Shown piece by piece: positions 54,149 to 64,000 of a stretch of DNA of 64,000 nt. The first letter of the stretch is position 1; every line of letters begins with the position of its first letter. The position numbers and the translations under genes were made by a program. Source of the DNA: Eurosta solidaginis (Eukaryota > Arthropoda > Insecta > Diptera > Tephritidae); NCBI RefSeq assembly GCF_040869045.1, contig NC_090319.1:176302645-176366644 (forward strand). The letters are read 5' to 3'. The notes beneath the pieces are model-generated. The model worked only from the letters and a program-made list of their open reading frames with translations. It was not told the DNA's origin and did not search any database.

Positions 54149-57100
54149 TTATTTATGAAATCGTAGGTACATGTTTTATTTCTACATTTGTGGGCTCAAC
54201 CGGGATATGACATTAAGCAAGTCAAAGGTGTTGTAACGACAGCCTGTCTCCATACTGGATTGAATGAGTGCCAGCGTGTATATGTATCTATGTGTCGACG
54301 TGTGATATGTCCGGTTCGTGTGTTGGCCGCAATGTTGCAACGACTGTCCCAACAGCACAATGGCAACATTGTGCCTGAAGTAGATACAATGATACTGAGG
54401 GCGTATCAACATTGCGGTCAAGGCGCGAACTAAACATATCTGTGTAGGTGTTAGCTTGTGTAAGCGTTTAAGTGTATGAATGTATGAGCGTGTGAAGGTA
54501 TCAGTGTGAGCGGTCAAGGCACGAACTAAATGTATCTGTGTAGGTGTCAGTTCGGTGGAGCGGTAGGCGCGTGAATGTATGAGTGCACGGTTGTATGAGT
54601 GTATCGATGAGAAATACGGGAAAGCCGAAAAGAAAGTTTGGCATGTAATGGTAACAATTTTCCGTTCCTGATTACGGCGGTGGTTATAAAAAGAGGAAAA
54701 ATAAGTAAACGGGCCAAAGTCTTGTTTCAGCAGTACCCAGGGCAGTTAAGAAAAAGTTGTAAAAATAAATAAAAAGTGAAGTGCGCGGTTTCAGCCGTAA
54801 TTGCCAAAGGTAGTAAGAGTTGTAGTGCGCGAATTAACACGAGTTGCAAAAAAAATATATAAATAAAATTTTAGGTGCGCGTTGGATGTGTCCGCGATCC
54901 CTTTTAAGGGAGTTCCCAGCAGTTTCCAGCAGAGCATAGAGTACCAGAGGTAAGAGAAGATGTACCTTGTTTTTATCTTTCCCCAGGCATGCTTAACGGG
55001 AGCTAGATCTTCAACCTGGCCTATCTCCCAAGCAAGCCGAAAGAAAACCTGCATCAACCTATACACCTCTGCGTATATGGCCATGCAGACATGGAATCTA
55101 TAGATGCCTAGACACGCCTGCTCTTTTGAATTTGTCTTCATAGATTTTCTTTTATATTTAATTACAACACACTTCACACTTATCGTTTTTCCTGGGAAGG
55201 ATCAACTGGGCACAGCCTAAGTACCGGCGACAGACCGGTCAACAGCAACTACAAGAACTCGGTGACATACTTTCATTGGCGGCATAACGCTCAACAACAA
55301 CTACACCATTTTTGCTATATTGGCGGCACCACCAACCACAACCGGTATTTATTTTCCTTTCTTGGCGACATACCGCCCAACAACACTACAACAACGTTTG
55401 TAAATTGGCGACAAGTACCCCACACACCCACAAGCACTACACGGTATTCCTATTTGCCGGCGCACACCACAATAACAACCACGAAAATACCAGGGCTTGG
55501 TGACATCGGAAATAACATTGGTCACCAGAGGCGTTGGGCTGCAACAACCCCAGTCACGACATCACATATAACAAAAATCGAATACAATTTTAACAAAGCG
55601 GACGACCCGAGCAACTATGAGTATAAAAACGGTGGCAATACACACAACCAAGTTTACGGCAACACTCATAAATTTATTGGGGTGGCTCAGCTGATTCTGA
55701 TAACAAAAGCAACTATCAACACCAGCAGAGGGAGGAGCTTTCCGGCAACACTTAAGTTTTGGCATTATTTTGTTTGCATATTTCTATATATTATTATATT
55801 TCTTATTTAAATACCGTCGTAAAGGGCACGATTTTGGTAGGGAATGGGCCAAAGGGTCATTAAACTTCCGTAGACGAACATTCTGTGTGGTGATAGCATA
55901 TAGTTGTTGGGTCCACCTTAACTGCAGTCTCAGGAGTTAATGGTGGCATTTTCACATCCAACCTTTATTTTTTTTGGCTGCCTCGTTTATTCGTTTTTTT
56001 TCGTTTTTTGCACCTTTTTTTCTGTTTGACATTCGTATTTTTTTTGATCCTTTTAGATCTTTCTTTACGATATAGGTACACATTTTTTTTGGCACATGTT
56101 TTCCGCTACCTATGGTATTCGTACGATCTCAAAAGTATCGAATTTTGAGCTTTAACTCTTTTTACAGGTTTAAAGTTTTATTTATTATTGGCAAATTCAA
56201 TTCCTGCCAACCTACCCATCTATTGTCAGCATAACATTTGATCGCGTGTGCACAGTGGCCTTCAGCCCCAAAACAGTGTTTCTTTGTCGAATATACATTT
56301 TTTTTACTTCACGTTTTGCCACCACGAGCGAGTGATCTGACTGAGTATTGAGAAAAAAAGTAGTGTGCCGGATAAATGTATGTGCATTGAGCATATATGC
56401 TTTGAGTGTTTTTCTCTTTACAGCTCGCGAGCTCAACTTCATGCAGGCGCCTTCAACGGAGTGAGTGACACGCTGAGTGATAATATTTAACATTTGGAAG
56501 AGTATATATGCACGTATGTATGTATGTACATATATTGCCAGGCAATCCCTAGTCTTGCGAAAGTAGAAGAGGATTTGGCGGTGACAAAAGAAACCAAAAT
56601 AATATATGTTCATACATAATAATTTTTTCAAACATACAATTGCACCTACATACTTTTTCTATTCCTTTGATGACCTACTTCTGCTTTGTAGAAAATTAAT
56701 TTCGGATTTGTTTTGATTATTGAGATAGGCCAGGAAATAGGGTTTCACCTTTTTCGGGTTTTATGTTTTTTTTTGCTTTGGCTTGCCGACCTTACGAGCG
56801 TTTGAATATCTGCATATCTAGGATTTTGAATTGACCCCTAGTAGCAGCGGTATATTAGGGTGGGTCAGAAACCAAGTGGGCTTTGTACTTTTAAGCAATT
56901 ATAGGATTTCATATCTGCTTCTATAGCTAATTTATAATTGAAATTGAACTTGAATTACTTCTAGTTATAAGTTAACTTAGACTAAGTTTTTGGATTCTCT
57001 GTATATTGTTTTATTTAAGCCAATCGATAGTAAGGATAGGGGCATTAGTATTAGGGAGAATTACTGAAAAATTAAACCTAGGCTATTTAAATTTTCTTGG

Positions 57101-57275
57101 AGTCATAGTTTATCTATACATTTTTCTTTTCGCTATCTGTACTGATTTCCTTAAACATAGCTGAGCCTCTACTCGGAAATATCGGAATTGTTAATAAATT
57201 ATAAGGAATGTATGGATGAAAACATAGGTTTTTCAATAATGCAGGGCTAAAGTTTTAGGTTTGGTGTTGGTGCTG
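54149..57275. other. Unassigned flanking DNA (copy 2)
   Basis: Duplicate of 46381-49495, with small differences. No gene is supported. The Thr/Asn-rich frame is again open (55262-55810), which only reflects recent duplication. Confidence 0.4.
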
Positions 57276-57366
57276 CGCTTGCGCGTGGCAAGGTTAGGCG
57301 AAGGTGAGTAATAGGGAAAAATGACTTATTGACGGACGGACCGACTTATGTCAGGTTTGGGGGCAC
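57276..57366. other. Short stretch between the duplication and the next LTR
   Basis: Unique sequence ending GGTTTGGGGGCAC right before the LTR. The purine-rich end looks like a polypurine tract, so this LTR could also be the 3' end of an element to the left. Confidence 0.35.
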
Positions 57367-57694
57367 TGTAAGGTAAACAGGAGTCAGCACAGTGCCCACG
57401 GAGCAGTGCAAGTTGCACTGCAGAGGGAGGGTAGACTCCACCTGACAGGACAGGCCTCCATCTTTTTCTGCCCCTTATGATTTCCCCTCTATAACTTTTC
57501 CCCTCACGTCTATTTCTATTTGTTTCAGCTTTCCCTCCTTTCTATACAAATGCAGATATGAACCCTTTTTGTTCATGTGGCTGCGGGTGAGGTCGGTGGT
57601 GCAATACCCCGCCCAAAACGACGAGCTAGCCTGGGCCCGCCAGCATACCTGCTTGCCGCCGCTCCTCACCACCCAAACAGTCAGCCACGTAACA
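57367..57694 (+). repeat. 5' LTR of the right-hand Ty3/gypsy element
   Basis: 328 bp from TGTAAGGTAAACAGG to CACGTAACA, placed by TGT...ACA ends and the primer site one base later. Its partner 3' LTR would be outside the window. Confidence 0.7.
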
Positions 57695-57695
57695 A

Positions 57696-57707
57696 TGGCG
57701 CCCAACG
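57696..57707 (+). promoter_or_regulatory. Lys-tRNA-type primer-binding site
   Basis: TGGCGCCCAACG matches the classical primer site complementary to the 3' end of tRNA-Lys. Among fly Ty3/gypsy elements, Lys priming is known for the Osvaldo/Ulysses type. Confidence 0.75.
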
Positions 57708-59456
57708 ATTATAGCCCGATCACCTTTCTTAGCTTTTGTCTTTCCAATTGTATTTTTACTTTTTTGGTCCAAATAATTTTTAAATTAGTAGTCTGTTTTG
57801 CATTATTTTTATAATTTTTTTTTTCTCTGATCTCCATTAATTTGTCAAGTTCCGCGCTTATTTCTAATTTAGCCTTTTTAGTTTACAAAAATTTCTTTCA
57901 GTTTTTTTTTGCTTTGTATTCCCAACGGGTATAGCCCGATATACATATTTTCCACTTCCACGTTAATTAATTATTTCTTATCTTAAATTTCCCATCTTCA
58001 TGTTAATTAATTATTTCGTGTTTGTTATTTTTTTTCTTAAATTTCATATTTTTTTTTACCCTTGTTTCCTTAGATTTTTCAATTTGTTTTCTTAAATCCT
58101 TCCCACCCTTCCAATCCCAATCCCTATTTCCGTCTTTCGACAGGACAGGGACCGTCATGATGGCAACGCCGATTGGGCTCACCTGGTCGACATGTGTCAT
58201 CATGACAAAGGTATAGGGAGTGGCTGAGTGTTCATGCCAGGGTTCCTTTTCCGGGTTTCCACAACTTGATTAAGTGGTACCTGGTATGACACTTAGCTAG
58301 TGACGGACTTAGGTAGGAGATCGTGGCGAGCTGTTCAAGCTACCTTACCGGGAGTCAAGCATTCCCGGTGAGAGAGGTTTACAGTCGTCGCCACGATATT
58401 TAGGAGTAACAGGTGTGGCATCCACGCTTAGGAACAAGTTCTAGAACGTGAAGTGCCACACTTCCACGGACAGCACGATTGACCAGACTTCAAATACATA
58501 GAGACGGACTAACCACTTTCGCTGAACCTTCGCCAAGGCAATACCACGGACACCAATACAAATACATTAAATTTCATTTGTTAACTTTTTAGTTCGAAGT
58601 CAAAATTAAATATTTTTGAAGTTTCGAAGTTATAAACTATTTTTGTTTTTTTTTTATATTTTTACGGATTATTTTCGTATTAGGATTGTTTCCAAACATT
58701 TTTTTTTTGAAATTGTGTTTTAAAATTTTTGGGTTTGGAGTAATCCACTACAAATACAACCACTAACAAAGTGCCTGGATAATAACAAACTTTTTCTTAT
58801 TTTTATTTAATTTTAAGATTTTAACTATTTTGGGTTCATAGAAGGGTTAGAGTAGTACCGTTTTTTTTTTTTTTTTTGTTCTTGGATTCGGAAGCATTTT
58901 TTCTATTTATATTTTTTTTATTTGTTTCCTTCATACCTTTGTATCGTAGTTTACCAACTTGAATTTGAATATTTTTTGGTTTCAACTACATATACCCCCG
59001 GTTATTTTTTTTCGGCTTTGGGGTAATTTTTATAGGTCTGCCTACTGGACATATAAGGCATAGAATTTAATCTTTTTATACACATACACTAATTGAATTA
59101 CATACACATACACACTAACATATTATTTTTATACATATAAACTGAATTTTTTTGGTATCTTTATATTATTTATTATTTTTTGAATCACATTACCTGGTTG
59201 TTTTATATTTACTTAAGCCTATTTCGATCTGCAAATATACACAGATTGTTCTTATTGAAATTAATTCTTTGGGTCACATTTTTTAATTTTCCTTCTTTTT
59301 TCCATTTGAGTTGAACGTCGGTGGGTACTCGCAGTTTGGGATATCGTGACCGTGGATACATTAGGGCGTCCGGGGCAAAATTCTTAGTCCATTCGTTTTT
59401 ATTTTTCCAATTTTACTTGGGTGTACTTTTGTTTTTGGGTTTCCTTCAGACAGTGA
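57708..59456 (+). other. Long untranslated leader of the right-hand element
   Basis: About 1.75 kb between primer site and gag, T-rich, without a supported ORF. It repeats a CCCAACG..TATAGCCCGAT phrase (57703 and 57927), the first overlapping the primer site. Confidence 0.55.
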
Positions 59457-61134
59457 ATGTCTGACAAGGACGAGGAGGCCGAGAATCGTGTTGCAGGGGG
59501 TTTAGGTATACTGAGCACTGCTAGACCAGTCACTAGGAGCGTTACGAGGGCCGCACTAGAAAACCAGATCGCTGGTTCGGTGTTCAATCAAATCGACACT
59601 GGTATTCCCAGGGCCGTCGACTTTGTGCCCACAGACTATTTCAACAGGTGCGCGTCGCGGATTTTCGGATCGTTTGGCCCTGAACGTTCGCTGAGGGTCT
59701 CTTTCGCGAACGGGGTGTCGTTCAACGCCTCGGAAAATAGTTTAAATTTCTCCCAGAAAATCGATTTGGTGTGCCAAATGTCCGATAGCGAGAACGTGGG
59801 TGCACAGGGGGGTGATGTTCCATCGCGAAACGCACCAGCAATGGTTCACGGCGGCCTGAATGCTCCTCGCACCGACGCCAGTGAGCATGCAACCAATGTT
59901 GAACAGCTGAGCCGCATGATGGCGATGATGGCGCAACAAAAAGATTTGGTGGTGCAAATGGCGGGTGAAGTGCGAAGCATCAAGACCAACGTCGGTCATC
60001 TTGGTGGTCGCGTGGCAGAGATGGAGGCATCCACTCACGCGGTGGGACATCGGTCCGCTGTGGCATCCACGCCCGAGCTTCAGAACCGTAGGGGGAGCCT
60101 GCTACCCGCAATGGTATTCCGATGGCAGTCGGATTACTGAGCGAGATGGTAGTGACCCTCCCAGGTGAAAAAAATTAGACCTCGAAAAATGGCACATCAA
60201 ATTCGATGGGACCAACAAAGGGTTGAGCGCCGAAAGCTTCATCTTCCATGTTGAGCGAATGCGGGAACAACATGCTATTTCCTTCTTCCAGCTTTTCACG
60301 GACTTTCATTGTCTGGTGTCCGGAGGTGCCTTGAAGTGGTATTGGCAGGTCCTCGAAGACCATGCAGATGAGCCCGATTTCGGTTACTTCGAGCTGAAAG
60401 CCGAGATGCTAAGCCACTTCAAGTCCGCTGAGTCCGATTATGAAATAATCCGTGAAATCATGGAGAGGAACCAGCAACCCACCGAAGCTTTCGACGACTT
60501 CTATAGCGAAGTACATAATTTGACATTCCGTTTGCGGAAGAGAATCCCTGAGAGGGAATTGGTTGGCATAATTAGGGGAAATCTTAAACCGTACCTAGCC
60601 AACCTGACCTTCACCATTAAAATGGACTTGTTAGCGGAGCTCAAAGCTGAGTGTAAGAGAGCAGAAAAACTCATTAAGGAAAATAAAAGCCGGTCCAGAC
60701 TAGTTAATGAGATAGGTTTCGAACAGCTCGATATACTAGGAGATAGAAAGTTAGAAGCTTTTGATAGGAAGCCACAGCGCACACCCCATTACCAACCACA
60801 ACCTCAACCCCTACACCAAACCCCAGAAAATCCTAATAGTGTTCGTCCTTTTGTTAGTCCTGCGTCTAAGTCGACTGTGAATTCCTTTTGTGCTTCTCCC
60901 TTCCACTTAATGTTGTGTTTTTCGTGTGGTATGCCGGTGGATCACTTTGTGAAAAACCCGGGAGAAGCACAAAAACCAAATAAATGTTCGTCCTCGTTCC
61001 ACAATATGGTATGTTTTGCGTGTGGAAGTGATTCGTCCTTTTGCGTGTTTAAGCCCAAACAGGGAAACCCGAGGCTGGCGGAGTTGACCGGGGACTCCAG
61101 CCAGAAGTTAGGCAGCCCGGCAGACTTGAAATAA
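59457..61134 (+). pseudogene. gag of the right-hand Ty3/gypsy element
   Basis: ATG at 59457. The N-terminal part (TARPVTRSVTRAALENQIAG, then a Met/Gln-rich helix around SRMMAMMAQQKDLVVQMAGE) ends with a frame break near 60110-60170. The capsid domain follows: WHIKFDGTNKGLSAESFIFH, LKAEMLSHFKSAESDYEIIR, PERELVGIIRGNLKPYLANL. C-terminal cysteine motifs (CFSCGMPVDHFVKNPG, CFACGSDSSFCVFK) stand in for zinc knuckles but lack the classical CCHC spacing. It ends with TAA at 61134. Gag would form the particle that packages element RNA. Confidence 0.8.
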
Positions 61135-61136
61135 AA

Positions 61137-61577
61137 ATTCTGAAGAAAGAAGAAATAGAACAGAGAGAGGAGGTTAGGAAACCACAAGGGAAGGTGGAAA
61201 AACGCGAAGCAAAGAGTTTACACCAAAGAAATATAGAGTATGAAGAAACAAGAAGAAGGATATTTTGTGAAACCATAAGTACTAATAGGAATAAGAGAAA
61301 TTTTGAGAAGATTCATAAGATGAGGGAGAAAAGGAGATATTTTAAGAAGTTGCGCAGCAAAATTGTCGCGACAATTGTCACTGTAAAAAGTGACAATAGA
61401 TTTTTCGCCAAAACCGCGATAGGAGGTAGGGAAGTTTTAGCTCTCTTGGACTCAGGGGCGAGTGCCAGCTGCTTAGGGAAAGGCTCAGCGGCACTCCTGT
61501 GCGGTAAAGAGGCCTTGATTGTGCCGATCAGGGCCAAAATATCCGAACCGCGAACGGGGAGGAAACCGCCGTGGTAG
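61137..61577 (+). pseudogene. Protease region of the right-hand element
   Basis: A basic, charged lead-in (about 61137-61350) is followed by KTAIGGREVLALLDSGASAS, an aspartic protease with intact DSG. The frame runs into a stop at 61577 after a one-base shift near 61550; the next ORF picks up TAVVGVMKLP-like sequence. The protease would cleave gag-pol. Confidence 0.8.
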
Positions 61578-64000
61578 GGGTCATGAAGTTACCAGTCGAG
61601 TGGTGTGATACGACCAGAGAATTGGAATTTTTGATAGTTCCAGATCTGCAACAGGAAGTATATTTTGGAATAGACTTTTGGCAGGCCTTTGGTATGAGTG
61701 TTGTGAGTAAAGCTATGAATGGGAATGTGTGTCCAAATGTTGCCAGTGTGGCGGAACTTGTACCCGCCAAGGGTGACCTGTCTTTCGACGCTGTGCAGCA
61801 CGTTTTAACGCCGGAGCAAGATGTGATGTTGGAGCGTGTAAAAGCCCAATTCCCGTCCTTCGCGGTATTGGGGTTAGGGCGGACAGATAAAGGGGAACAC
61901 GTCATCGAGGTGGTGGACGAGAATCTGCCGGTCAAGCAACGACATTATCTAATTTCACTTGCCATCCAAAAATTGATCTACGCTGAATTGGACCGTATGC
62001 TGACCATGGGAGTCATCGAGGAGTCCAACAGCAGTTGGAATTCGCCAGTTTCACTCGTGATTAAGAGCACAAAGAATCGTCTTTGTTTGGACGCACGAAA
62101 AGTGAATGAGAGGACGATTAAAGACGCATACCCCTTACCCCACATCGATGGAATCCTCAGCAGGTTGCAGAACACACGCTTTACCTCCGCAATTGACCTT
62201 AAGGACGCTTTCTGGCAGATCCCCCTCGAGAGGAAATCACGTGAAAAGACTGCCTTCACTGTCCCTGGCCGACCCCTTTACCAATTTACTTGTCATGCCT
62301 TTTGGGTTGTGCAATGCAGCACAACGAATGTGTCGTCTCATGGACAAGGTCATTCCAGCCGCTTTACGTGAATGTGTTCTTGTTTATCTTGACGATTTGT
62401 TAGTTTGTTCTGTAGATTTCGAGTCCCATATGTGTCTGTTGGAAAAGGTCGCTCGGTGTCTTCGTGAGGCTAAGTTAACTATTAATGTAGAAAAAAGCAA
62501 GTTTTGCTTTAAGGAGGTACGATATTTAGGGTACGTAGTCGAGGATGGTTGTATAAGGACAGATGCCAATAAAGTGGTGGCTATGAGGGACTTTCCAGTT
62601 CCGAAAACCCCGAGGCAACTACGACGGTTCCTGGGTATGTCGGGCTGGTACCGGCGTTTCATACAGGACTACGCGACAATTGCAGCTCCGCTGCACGACT
62701 GCCTCAAAAAGGACAACATTAAGAAATTCACTATGACTGAAGAAGCAATAAAATCATTTGAAATTTTAAAGCAGAGCTTGGTTTCTGCACCGGTGCTCAC
62801 ACATCCTGACTTTAATCGTCCTTTTTATATTCAATGTGATCCATCAACTGACGGAGTGGGAGGGGTTTTGTTTCAGTTGGACGATGACCAGAACGAAAGA
62901 CCTATTGCCTACGTTTCGGCAAAACTTAATAAGGCGCAGAAGAACTATAGCATTACGGAACTTGAATGCTACGCCTCCATCGTGAGTGTCATGAGATTCC
63001 GACCTTACGTGGAGGGAACCCCGTTCACCATCATAACTGATCATGCCAGCCTCAAATGGCTCATGAATCAGAAAGATCTTTCTTGGAGGTTGGCAAGGTG
63101 GAGTTTGAAACTCCAGGGTTATGACTTCGATATTCAACATCGAAAAGGTGCACAAAACGTGGTTCCTGACACACTCTCTCGAATGCACATGGACGAAATA
63201 CGGACGAATGATAGAGCCATAGACGTGTGTCTCGAGTCACCATGCTTCGAGTCGGAGGAGTATATGGAGTTAAAGAAAACGGTGACCGAGAACAAAGACA
63301 AGTTACCGGATTTGTGTTTATCGGACGGTTACGTTTATAAACGGATGCAATTCGACAGGGGGGATGATCTTCTAGCGGACCAGACCTGGAAGCTCTGGGT
63401 ACCGTCGGAATTGCGACCGGGGCTGGTAGAGTCTTCCCACAGCTCACCGTCCGCTGGTCACGGTGGCATGCACAAAACTTTATCCCGAGTGCGTCAGAAA
63501 TATTACTGGCCAGGCATGGTTTCAGATGTTTGCACATATATTAAAGAGTGTGAAACTTGCAGAATTAATAAAACACAAAATGTCTACAAACATCCACTGA
63601 TGGGTAAACAGCACCTAACAGAACGACCTTTCCAACGTTTGTTCATTGATTTTATGGCTCCTTATCCACGTTCTATTGATGGAAATGTGTATGTGTTTGT
63701 ATGTTTAGATAATTTTTCAAAGTTCGTGTTCTTAAAACCAATGAAAAGGGCTACTTCAGCTGAGGTAGTCAAGTTTTTGGAAAAGGATGTTTTTCATGTC
63801 TTTGGCGTGCCCGAATATGTCCATTCGGACAACGGAAAACAGTTTGCATCTGAGATCTTCAACAACTTTTTAGAAAAATATGGCGCAAAACATGTAAAAA
63901 CAGCCTTTTATTCACCTCAGGGTAACGCTGCAGAGAGGGTAAACCGATCTGTCCTACAGATCCTTAGATCATTTATAAAAGAGAAGAACTGCAACTAATT
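61571..64000 (+). pseudogene. Reverse transcriptase, RNase H and integrase of the right-hand element
   Basis: Protease end VPDLQQEVYFGIDFWQ; RT LCLDARKVNERTIKDAYPLP and AIDLKDAFWQIPLERKSREK; then a single-base insertion near 62289 shifts the frame, and RT continues LLVMPFGLCNAAQRMCRLMD with active site LVYLDDLLVCSVDFESHM. RNase H has YIQCDPSTDGVGGVLFQ and TIITDHASLKWLMNQ. Integrase has HSSPSAGHGGMHKTLSRVRQ with CETCRIN (HHCC), Asp in LFIDFMAPYP, Asp in YVHSDNGKQF and Glu in GNAAERVNRSV. A TAA at 63996 ends the frame close to the window edge. Apart from these lesions the pol is well preserved. Confidence 0.9.

Larger units (their letters stand above)
49497..57275 (+). repeat. Tandem duplication, copy 2 (7.78 kb)
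   Basis: It is near-identical to 42258-49496, starting TTCCAGGACGTTCAACAATT and ending GGTGTTGGTGCTG before unique CGCTTGCGCG. It carries 529 bp (52227-52755) absent from copy 1 and an extra CAGCCCCAAAACA near 56263. Scattered single-base differences run throughout. Confidence 0.95.

Noticed and set aside
62106..62290. First 60 or so codons of the 630-codon frame at the right end
   Set aside because: Out of frame with the true RT, which is read in another frame here; the two frames meet at the one-base insertion near 62289.

Overview
This window is eukaryotic DNA from a repeat-rich heterochromatin-like region of a higher fly. A tephritid-type fruit fly is my best guess. The reasons are the AT-rich spacers, Ty3/gypsy, BEL/Pao, Jockey/CR1, LOA, RTE and Penelope-like elements, a tRNA-derived SINE of the kind common in tephritid and other higher flies, and a decayed copy of the fly DNA-repair nuclease gene mei-9 (XPF/ERCC4). 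I see no intact host gene, no rRNA or tRNA gene, no CRISPR array and no bacterial or phage operon. Almost every coding stretch belongs to a transposable element (TE) and most are broken.

Layout, left half. 1-780: decayed Ty3/gypsy integrase (minus). 891-4166: DNA transposon with about 440-465 bp imperfect terminal inverted repeats (TIRs) around a decayed minus-strand transposase-like gene. 4210-5125: diverged repeats and a foldback element. 5655-6190: RTE remnant. 6850-11478: Penelope-like element (PLE) whose two 3' ends face outward and carry hammerhead-ribozyme-like motifs, interrupted by two copies of a palindromic unit. 12.2-22.5 kb is a first nest: a CR1/Jockey-like element (plus) is split by a LOA/I-type element (minus, 14-bp target duplication). 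The LOA-type element is split by a nearly intact mag-like Ty3/gypsy element (15442-20250, target duplication CTAT). A SINE sits in the CR1 part.

Right half. 22894-46376 is a second, deeper nest. A Ty3/gypsy element (530-bp 5' LTR, target duplication ATAT) is split by a Jockey-like element (25642-43533). That element is split by a full-length RTE element (28053-41489, minus, 12-bp target duplication). The RTE element is interrupted in mid-ORF by a block of about 10 kb holding a BEL/Pao gag-protease with one LTR, the mei-9/XPF pseudogene, unassigned DNA and a BEL/Pao pol. The segment from the Jockey reverse transcriptase through the gypsy 3' LTR and about 3.1 kb beyond (42258-49496) is repeated in tandem at 49497-57275. 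From 57367 to the window end lies another Ty3/gypsy element with a Lys-tRNA-type primer site, a leader of about 1.75 kb, gag, protease, reverse transcriptase, RNase H and integrase; its 3' end is outside the window.

The genes do not form a pathway. They record successive insertions, and the nesting gives a relative order: outer elements are older, inner ones younger, and the tandem duplication came after the gypsy, the Jockey and the RTE copy inside the gypsy 3' LTR.
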